Below are positions 56,746 through 64,000 of a DNA stretch of 64,000 nt, piece by piece (the first letter of the stretch is position 1; each line of letters starts with the position of its first letter). The stretch is from assembly GCA_963855995.1 (NCBI GenBank), contig CAWLCR010000065.1, positions 69,501 to 133,500 on the forward strand, written 5' to 3'. The notes under the pieces are model-generated. The model saw only the letters and a list, made by a program, of their open reading frames with translations. It was not told where the DNA came from and searched no databases. The DNA comes from Muricea muricata. Taxonomy: Eukaryota; Cnidaria; Anthozoa; Malacalcyonacea; Plexauridae. Made by a program: the position numbers and the translations under genes.

Positions 56746-57302
56746 GCAAACATACAAGGAACTTAAGTTGTAATAAATCTTGAAACAAGTGGCAGAAAGT
56801 CTGTTTAAAATCCTTTAGCAGAAGCTGTTAGCAAGTTGTAACAAGCCTCATGGGACGATGCTGGGGCGTAAATATATCACACTCTAAAGGGAAGAGGGTT
56901 CATACAGAAATGTTCTGCCCGACTAATATTTTTTTGAAATTAAATTGATAATTGATTTCAAAACAAGTTCGTCCAACTGAGCTCTACAATGACTACTCAT
57001 TCACCCCCCCCCCCCCTCCCAATTCACGAGCTAGTTACGCCCTCGGACGGGACTGCCAAACAACGTTGCTCAACTAAGACTACTGCACTAAAAAAAATAA
57101 CGACTGGAGACTTGTCTTACATCTTTGTGGCTATCATAACCTTGGTTGTTTTCCATTTACATAAAAAACCCATCTGCTTCAAAAATGTGCCAAAAATTTC
57201 GATTAGAAAATTCCATTCGAAATACCCGCTTCTTATTTCTGGTAAGACCGAAAATACATCGCGAAGATCCTGGAACTAGTACAAAAACCCACCCCTTACG
57301 GA

Positions 57303-57790
57303 AATTTCACATATACTTTCACATGTGAAACCCTAATTTCACATGTGATTCAGTAAATTTCACATGTGAAATTTGTAATTCACATGTGATTCACCAAGTT
57401 TCACATGTGAAATAGGTTATTCACATATGAAAAAATCATATGTGAAATCAAGTCTCATGTGAAATTCGTATTTCCCATGTGAAAAGTTAAGTGTGAAATT
57501 AAATCACATGTGAAATCCTAATTCACATGTGAAAAATTCATATGTGAAATAAAATCTAAAATTATATTCTTATTTCACATGCGAAAAGTCAAATACCACA
57601 TATGAGATGCTAATTCACATGTGAAAATTTCATATGTGAAATCGAAAATGTTGCGAAATTCGTTTTCCACATGTGAAAAGTTCACAAGTGGAATCAAGTC
57701 AAATCGCAATTAGAATCAATTTACATGTGAAAGTTCAATTGATCAAATCAAATCATATGTGAAATTTGCATTTCTCTTAAAAACTTTTTA
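57303..57790. repeat. Array of ~20 CACATGTG palindromes
   Basis: TTTCACATGTGAAA and close variants (TTCATATGTGAAA, TTCACATGTGATT, TTCCCATGTGAAA) recur every 15-30 bases for almost 490 bases, degrading leftward to rightward. The unit is itself a palindrome, so it reads alike on both strands. It lies 3' of the EnSpm-like transposase and may be a subterminal binding array of that element. Confidence 0.85.
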
Positions 57791-58147
57791 TTTAAATCTA
57801 GACTGCAAATAAATTGTCATTTCATTTGAAAATCATTTTTGTGAAATCAAATCATATATAAATGAAGTTCTAACTTAATGAAATAAGTTATATGTAATTC
57901 CCTAAACGTTTAAACATCATGATCGAGAAACAAAGTGAGTAAAACGAATCATTATGAAACACTTTTGGTAGATAGGTTTAAGTTTATAGATTAATCAAAA
58001 AAGCTTGATAAAATACAAGAGTTAGTTTTACATATATCATTATAATAATTAAGTTCCTATGTTAATTAACCTATTTAAAAAATCCATATTTAAATCATAT
58101 TCACTGTCATGCATTTAACGCTGCAGATCTAATCACGATCTACACTT

Positions 58148-59692
58148 CTAATCACGATCAATGAGGTTTGGTAACCTACAACACATTTGTCCGGGTAGTC
58201 CATGCCCGTTACCTATGACTGCATACTTATGAATAATCTCGCGCAGTTCTACTAGTTTTAAGTTTGTCTCCTGTCCTGTCATGATTTTGATGTGTGTGCA
58301 ACATGGGCCACATTCACTGTCACGACGCAGCCAATGGCTGCCAACTCGGATTGTTTTGGCAAAGGCAACGGTCACCTTTTGCCCACTTAAAAATGTTAGA
58401 AGAACAAAATTTGTTATTCTAACAATTGAACCATCCCCCAATTCAACTGTAAAATTATTTCTTCTAATGGCCCTTGGGTAATTAATGGAATGCAGTATGT
58501 TACCTTTCACAACCGCTTTATAATAAATCGACACCTCGTTCTGAACATCTTCCCCGAAGTATTCATCGACCAGGAATTTCTCTTCAATGGTAAGATTTCG
58601 AACGTAATAAGTTCCGAGCAAGGTAGCATCATCATTCATTTTTACAGAGTTCTTCAGTTTCGTGCTACCACAAAGAAGTTCATTCACGTACTCCAAAACA
58701 CTTTCGTCATCTGTTTCCCGGTTGATTGTGCTTGCGATCGCAAGCATTCCTCTGTAGAGTGAGAAGTTCTTTGCAATCTGTGTTGGTACCGCCTGGGTTC
58801 CATGAAACAATTTAAGCAGGACCATGTTGAAACCTTCAAAGATATATGCAGAATAGCAAGACAAAGGACCCCAGTCGTTTACGGTTTTGGTTAGATGAAG
58901 CAATTGGTGAACATTGTAGCTCATGTGTTGTTTTCCGTACAGTCGTTCAAACTGGAATACATACTGGGCTATACACGCGTCTGCCTTGTTGAGGTCCCGG
59001 GACGAAATTGATGAAGTTGAAAGCAAATACACAGCCTCAACAAGCAAAAGATGGTGACCATAAAAGGGCTGAGGAAGAATCCCAATCAAAACAACGGGAG
59101 CGTAAAGAAGTAGCCACCAGTGCCATTCAGAACCCTTCCAGAATGCTCGTTGACGCAATGATCGTGGTAATCTTGTAATCTCGTTAGGTGGTTGAATCTT
59201 TGTAATTCTGTCGTCAATTACTTGAAGCTTATTTCCAATATGCCAAGAGTGCTGATGGTTTGAGGAATCGAACCACAAATGACCCAGCTGCCTTGCTACA
59301 CCTAGGTCAATGCAGTGCAAGTTGTCCACCACGAAGCCTGATACCAAATCGAAACACGGTAACTGACTAAGCTGCGTGGGCCCTTTAACACCAACTACAC
59401 AGTCATTAGACAGAAAAGCATTTCGTGCATTTTGTACCATGCTATTGTGTGTTCTCAACTTCTCACCTTCTTCTGAACTTGGATAAACTCGGCAATGCCC
59501 GCGTCCTTTTTCCACAACTTCTCCAGGGCTTTCAAACCAACTGCAGCCACAAAGTCCATTAAACTGTTTTATGTTTTGAAGCATACATCTCGCAACACTA
59601 TCAGCAGAACAGATACATGCGTGCACAGTCGATGTTACCGGAATACCACACTTAATCCAAGCTCTGTCCCAGGGTAACTTTACATTGGTCAT
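58148..59692 (-). CDS. EnSpm/CACTA-like transposase, C-terminal exon
   Basis: A frame of 514 residues with VHACICSADSVARCMLQNIK, GLCGCSWFESPG and GRGHCRVYP (the Cys-rich region seen in animal EnSpm-like transposases), then DNLHCIDLGVARQL, LRQRAFWKGSEW, MSYNVHQLLHLTKTVNDWGP, SAYIFEGFN and FHGTQAVPTQIAKNF. No internal stop. A stop lies just upstream of ATG 59692 in the same frame, but an acceptor (GATTTAG at about 59706) allows splicing. The N-terminal catalytic part (DG.P region) expected before this exon was not found between 59710 and 61920, so the element is probably internally deleted or uses exons too diverged to see. No CACTA terminus was identified. Confidence 0.75.
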   Translation of the reverse strand: MTNVKLPWDRAWIKCGIPVTSTVHACICSADSVARCMLQNIKQFNGLCGCSWFESPGEVVEKGRGHCRVYPSSEEGEKLRTHNSMVQNARNAFLSNDCVVGVKGPTQLSQLPCFDLVSGFVVDNLHCIDLGVARQLGHLWFDSSNHQHSWHIGNKLQVIDDRITKIQPPNEITRLPRSLRQRAFWKGSEWHWWLLLYAPVVLIGILPQPFYGHHLLLVEAVYLLSTSSISSRDLNKADACIAQYVFQFERLYGKQHMSYNVHQLLHLTKTVNDWGPLSCYSAYIFEGFNMVLLKLFHGTQAVPTQIAKNFSLYRGMLAIASTINRETDDESVLEYVNELLCGSTKLKNSVKMNDDATLLGTYYVRNLTIEEKFLVDEYFGEDVQNEVSIYYKAVVKGNILHSINYPRAIRRNNFTVELGDGSIVRITNFVLLTFLSGQKVTVAFAKTIRVGSHWLRRDSECGPCCTHIKIMTGQETNLKLVELREIIHKYAVIGNGHGLPGQMCCRLPNLIDRD

Positions 59693-60008
59693 AGAGAGGC
59701 TTGTCTAAATCATCCGTTGTGTTCTTGTTTTGTTCATGCTAAAAAGTACTGAAACATTAAGCTTAACAAAATTGGAAAAATTATCTATTTTACTATTAAC
59801 TTACTCTCTGTGTTGCTCTTACACTGTCAGCCGAATTGTCAATATAAGTAATCATTCTGTATAAACCATATCGAATATTTTAGACTCAAATTTTTCCAAT
59901 AAAATAATGCAACTCTGGCAGATAAACATCAAACTGAACAGTCTGTCATTTGAAGACTGTGACCATCTTGGGATACCTGCAGCTCACTTATATTGATCAC
60001 CAAGGAAA

Positions 60009-60250
60009 GTTGTTCAAAGCTGGGTTGAGGCTAACCCTGGGTTAAAATTTAAGGAAATGTTTTAGTTTTTGTATTTGTACATGTCTGTTTACATCGAAAC
60101 TTTAAGGTTGAAAACTCTAATTGATCCAGAAAAGATACCTAAAGCAATATTTCTAAAATAATACTTTCAATTCATAAACAAACTGTTAGAAAAATTTAAT
60201 TTGAATTTTAAGTTAACCCAGGGTTATAAGCTAGCTGGCTTTTGAACAAC
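60009..60250. mobile_element. MITE with TTGTTCAAA ends
   Basis: GTTGTTCAAAGCTGGGTTGA and GTTGTTCAAAAGCCAGCTAG (read inward), with AACCCTGGGTTAAAATT and AAGTTAACCCAGGGTT paired inside. Lies in the presumptive intron of the EnSpm-like gene. Confidence 0.7.
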
Positions 60251-60288
60251 TGGCCGCATATCCATCACAAGCTTTAATCTACTCATCA

Positions 60289-60529
60289 GGGGCCAGTTGT
60301 ATCAAAGGCATTTAGCTTAAACGGTGGATAAGCAAGACTTTAAGAGCGCTCCTATTCATTTTGTAAATAATCAAACTTGAATTTTATTAACTGATTGTGG
60401 AGTTCTATGAGTAGTTGTTATGTTCAGACAGGAAAAGTTAGTTTACTTGTAATCAGTAGTTCATGAACTTGCACGATATTTTGACTTATCCACCATCTAA
60501 GCTTAAAGCCTTTGATAAAACTGACCCCA
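60289..60529. mobile_element. MITE with GGGGCCAGTT ends
   Basis: GGGGCCAGTTGTATCAAAGG and GGGGTCAGTTTTATCAAAGG (read inward), then TTTAGCTTAAACGGTGGATAAG pairing with its mirror. 241 bp, no ORF. Confidence 0.75.
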
Positions 60530-61130
60530 GAGGGATAAGCAATAAAAAAAAATAACTTTCATTTTTTAACAGTCCAGAAATTTGTCCATTAGCAGTAGGT
60601 GATTCTCTGATTACTCATGTGACATGGCAGGTTTATTGATTGTCATAGTTTGTCAAAACTAAAAGAACTTGCAATGTTATGTGAGTGACAGGAGAATCAC
60701 CCTAGCAGTTTCTGCACTGAACCAAATATACTTAAATATGAATATTATGTTGTGAGGTGAAAGACTTCGGCTGTATATACAGTATACATGTGAACTGATA
60801 TATATCAAATTGCTGGCAAAAATGCACCAACCACATTTTTACTTGTCAGGGGAAATAAGTGTTGCCTTTCAATAAGATGAGACACATTAAAAACAATTTT
60901 ACTCATGTTAAGACAAATTGCGCAAAGGTGGATTAAGCCCATCATGGTCACATCTAATCAGTTCATGGGAAGACGTCAAAAATTAGGTGCTGATTACAAG
61001 ACAGATTTCAGCCCAAAAAAACAGATGAAACTCAGCCCTATTAAAAATCCTATCCTAATATCAAAACACACCAGCGATTACATGAATAAAATTTTAGCCC
61101 GGACTTGATTTTTAGCCTAGGCTAAAGTTT

Positions 61131-61210
61131 TAGCCCAGCTGAAGCTACCCTGGCTGAAAATTTCTGCCTGGTTGAAGCTACCCTGGCTGAAAATTTCTGC
61201 CTGGTTGGCC
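61131..61210 (+). repeat. Tandem duplication of a 33-bp unit
   Basis: TGAAGCTACCCTGGCTGAAA followed by ATTTCTGCCTGGT occurs twice in succession. Part of a GCC/CTGG-rich segment with no gene. Confidence 0.8.
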
Positions 61211-61641
61211 AGGCGGAAAATCATCATGTTATTGACAAAAAATTTCATCCCACTTGAAAAAACAGCAAAGAAATAGCTTAACTTTAGTCTTGTTTACCTT
61301 TAAATGGAGCATGAAGTGAGTCATGGAAGTCAAATCACAAACATAAACAACATTTTGATTTTTTTGAGGTAGCAGTCAAATAAGACTTGCTTGTTTTAGT
61401 CTGGGACAAGAGTTTATCCCACTTTGAACTGAATTTTGAACTCGGCCAGGGCTAAAATTTACTATGTAATCATAAACAACTTTTAATAACTGGGTTAAGT
61501 ATTTTGGAATTCATCCTGTAGAGACAAGTCAAAGCAATAGATTGTGATTAGCAATTTACTTTCATACAAATGAAACTGAAGTCTTCAGTCAGACAAACAT
61601 AATATTTATATTCCACTTTTTGGGAAATAATATTGGTTTAA

Positions 61642-61845
61642 GACCCCGTTCACACGGGACCGGATCCGTATGGTCACCATATCAATTTGACAAGTTTCAA
61701 GACGAGCATGACTCTTAAACTTGTGATAATATTACAGAACGTAATTAAAACGTACCATAGAAAAAGTGGTTAGAGTAAATGTCACCGTAAAGTGACCGAA
61801 CTAAATGTCAAGATCACACGGATCCGGTCTCGTGTGAACGGGGTC
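61642..61845. mobile_element. PIF/Harbinger-type MITE, TAA duplication
   Basis: Termini GACCCCGTTCACACGGGACC and GACCCCGTTCACACGAGACC (read inward), continuing GGATCCGT, flanked by TAA at 61639-61641 and 61846-61848. 204 bp, no ORF. Confidence 0.85.
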
Positions 61846-61926
61846 TAATACAACTGCTATTATCTGGATATTAAGTTCAGAATTTTAGCCAGTTGAAGTT
61901 ACATACAATTGCTGAAGTTACCATAC

Positions 61927-62373
61927 CTGTGCAGGTTGTGAGTAGTCACAGTTTTCTAATACAGAACCATCTAAATCTACTTCATCTCCATTATTGTTCT
62001 GTTCCTCAAAGAAATCAAAATCATTGCCACCACCAGCGACATCCAGTTTTTCAGACATATCGACTTCTGTTTGCAAATGGTCATGAGTCCCATGAATTTC
62101 TTCTGATTGATCAGAAAAAGATGTTTGTATGGTGCAATCTTCGTCGGTGGAATCAATCAACTCATTGCTGATACCATGTAAATTAAAGCCGTCACCAAAC
62201 GTTTCTGTCGGAGAAGAATCTTCGCTATAGATATTTAATCTGTCGCTAGTAATATTTTCGCTTGAATCAAAATTTTGTCGACGCCATTTTGTTGTTCTTG
62301 GTATATTAGTATCATCATATTCGTCGTTCATCCACCGTTTATACGGCCCTCTTGCTTTTGTAGGATTACTCAT
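61927..62373 (-). CDS. Acidic first exon, probably of the EnSpm-like gene
   Basis: Starts at ATG 62373 (MSNPTKARGPYKRW, then RTTKWRRQNF, a basic start) and becomes strongly acidic; it ends at a good donor (CACAG then GTATGG) at 61927. No domain is recognised. The start with a short basic segment then acidic linker is common in animal KDZ/EnSpm transposase genes, and it points at the EnSpm-like exon downstream on the same strand. The link is inferred from position only; phase to the 59706 acceptor was not proven. Confidence 0.5.
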
Positions 62374-62689
62374 TCTTTGTTATCATTTTTTGTTTCATTA
62401 GTTTTATTATATTACGAGTTCAGACTCAGACTGTATTCAAAGCACCGTCAGAAAATTTTGGTTGATATTTGTTCACATTTTTCAGTCCTTATACTTCGGT
62501 AACTCTTCGGCAAGTCTTCGGTAAATTTCGACGTCGTTTCGTGCGCAGCGTGAAACTTCGTCACTGGTCAGCCTGACCACAGATTACTATTGTACCAGAT
62601 GTCTATCTTCGTGTTTTCGCAAGGTAAATTTGTGTTCTCGATTTTCACTCTGATCACGAATTATATTTCGAACACAGAAGTTCGATATA

Positions 62690-64000
62690 ACAATGCTTTA
62701 TTCTTCATTAAACTTTACACAGCTGATGAAGAAAAAATAACAAAGACTGGTAACTAATATTACGTCATAAAGTGACTGTTAACACGAGGCAAGCCTCGAC
62801 TCAAGTCAGTTCTTCATCAGCTCGCTTTGCACAGCAAACGCTTCGTCGAGTCACTCCGAAAATACATTCTTATTGAATTAATTTACGCCCTCTGGTATAG
62901 CTTGGTGATGGCTTCGGATGGGGTAGAGGTAGCTAGTACTCCTGAGGAACCCCAGTCAGTTTCACGACCTGTGTCGTGCGGAAAAGAGCCGGTTTCAGAA
63001 CCGAGGAAAAAATCTCCCGTAGCCCGCTCGGCGGCCGGGAAAAAATCTCGAAAGCGTAGGCTTTCACCAAAACCAAAACCCTCCAAATCAAAAAGGAAGA
63101 GGTCCAAACGGTCCAAATTTGTCTACTCGACTTCACCAAGCTCGGATACCAGTGAAACCTCGAGCTCCGATGATGAATCCAGCTCGACTTCGTCAAGCAG
63201 CGTTTTTGAGCGCGAAAAATCTGGCCAGTCCTTTCAGACCGATGAAAATGGGGTCTCGATCTCGCCCCAAGTGCTAGATTTTGCTGTTTCTGCCGCTTTT
63301 CAGGGCCTGTCAAAGTCCGAAAGAAAAAACCTGGCAAAAGAGGCACCAGTACCTCAGCACGCTGATTTGCGGCCAAAAAGAGTTGATAGGTTTATCAAGA
63401 AATATTTCAAGCGCAAGGGCATTTCGTTCAATCCCAGCATGGACAGAAGGCAGTTGAATCTCGCTGCCCGTATTTTAGATCCTATTGGCCCTCTCACACA
63501 GTTGTGGGTGGCCGCTCTAGCAGCAAACGAAAACCAAACGGGTTTAGATCCTGCCGTAGTTGTCGAATTCGTTCGCCAGGCGATTTCGCTAGTGGGAAAT
63601 GCTTCCTTTTGTGGGCTTTCTGATCGCCGTAAAAGCCTGCTCGCAAAGGTTTCTCCGGAATCCTTAGATTTACTGGATGAGAGAAATTTGTTTGAAAAGA
63701 ATTCTGCCGATTTGTTCGGCAAAAAATTCAAAAAAGCCATGCTAAAAGAGTTTAAACATGACAAGATTATGGATAATCTTTTCGGTCGCAGTAGCCATGG
63801 CAACCGCAAGCAGTTTTTTCGCCAGCAGCCCGGGAAAGGCCCGGGCTTTTTCCCGGGTACCAATGCCCGACCGGGCATTCGTCAGTGGTCCGAGAGTCCC
63901 CAAAACCGCGGTTGGCAGACAGGGAAAACACAGTTCAGGAGCTTCGCGCCAGGAACAAAGAGGCGCTATCAACAGAGCGGAAAATAACTCAAGGTATTTC
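62690..64000 (+). mobile_element. DIRS-like tyrosine-recombinase retroelement, left end (continues past window)
   Basis: An ORF resembling the first (gag-like) ORF of DIRS elements begins at 62908 and is followed by the window edge, so the reverse transcriptase and recombinase are outside. The segment 62690-62730 (AACAATGCTTTATTCTTCAT, then ACAGCTGATGAAGAA) is a candidate inverted terminal repeat, since GTTCTTCATCAGCT recurs inverted at 62809-62822. Confidence 0.55.
62908..63987 (+). CDS. DIRS-type ORF1 (gag-like)
   Basis: About 359 residues from ATG 62908 (the frame is open further upstream but without a better ATG) to TAA 63987. The N terminus is Lys/Arg- and Ser-rich (KKSRKRRLSPKPK, then STSPSSDTSETSSSD), which suits nucleic-acid binding. 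The middle has RFIKKYFKRKG and LDPIGPLTQLWVAAL; the C terminus is Arg/Gly/Gln-rich with FFRQQPGKG and NARPGIRQWSES. This layout fits the ORF1 proteins of cnidarian DIRS-like elements as I remember them. No zinc knuckle is seen. Frame intact. Confidence 0.6.
   Translation: MASDGVEVASTPEEPQSVSRPVSCGKEPVSEPRKKSPVARSAAGKKSRKRRLSPKPKPSKSKRKRSKRSKFVYSTSPSSDTSETSSSDDESSSTSSSSVFEREKSGQSFQTDENGVSISPQVLDFAVSAAFQGLSKSERKNLAKEAPVPQHADLRPKRVDRFIKKYFKRKGISFNPSMDRRQLNLAARILDPIGPLTQLWVAALAANENQTGLDPAVVVEFVRQAISLVGNASFCGLSDRRKSLLAKVSPESLDLLDERNLFEKNSADLFGKKFKKAMLKEFKHDKIMDNLFGRSSHGNRKQFFRQQPGKGPGFFPGTNARPGIRQWSESPQNRGWQTGKTQFRSFAPGTKRRYQQSGK

Noticed and set aside
63354-63878. 174-residue minus-strand frame
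   Set aside because: Shadow of the DIRS-like ORF1 on the opposite strand.

Overview
The window reads as nuclear DNA of a metazoan. It is AT-rich, has spliced genes with GT-AG introns, and contains dozens of miniature inverted-repeat elements (MITEs). The mixture of KDZ, EnSpm, THAP/P-type, MULE, BEL/Pao and DIRS-like elements suits a cnidarian (coral, anemone or hydrozoan). That assignment is an inference from element content, not proven. No conserved single-copy host gene was recognised; nearly everything readable is transposon-derived or transposon-associated.

Layout. (1) 1-4.8 kb: a spliced KDZ-type transposase on the minus strand (seven exons resolved, running off the left edge), with a near-perfect 1.46-kb foldback element in its last visible intron. 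(2) 4.8-8.3 kb: possible micro-exons, a G/C-tract MITE, a 350-bp AT microsatellite and a palindromic MITE. (3) 8.7-12.3 kb: a decayed THAP-domain P-element-like transposase (minus). (4) 12.6-17.1 kb: MITEs with TAA target duplications and a second 1.4-kb foldback. (5) 17.97-31.03 kb: two inverted ~1-kb arms, each with a 31-bp minisatellite, bracket a spliced MULE/SWIM transposase and a single-exon protein kinase fused to a putative C76-like cysteine peptidase, both on the minus strand. This may be one ~13-kb MULE carrying a kinase-peptidase cargo gene and is the most interesting part of the window. (6) 31.18-37.33 kb: a complete BEL/Pao LTR retrotransposon with one uninterrupted 1872-residue frame. 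(7) 37.4-43.7 kb: a minisatellite and two inverted copies of a non-autonomous element, one with a 9-bp target duplication, apparently carrying a captured exon fragment. (8) 44-50 kb: mostly unreadable, with a 770-bp TTAA-flanked element. (9) 50.15-53.86 kb: a decayed Mutator-like transposase (plus strand) between short inverted termini. (10) 53.9-56.8 kb: nested inverted repeats. (11) 57.3-62.4 kb: an EnSpm/CACTA-like transposase (minus) with an array of palindromic TTTCACATGTGAAA-type motifs downstream. (12) 62.7-64 kb: the first ORF of a DIRS-like retroelement running off the right edge.

Several elements sit inside others. Because some inverted repeats keep an empty copy of the same site, a few insertions and their target duplications can be read directly from this window.
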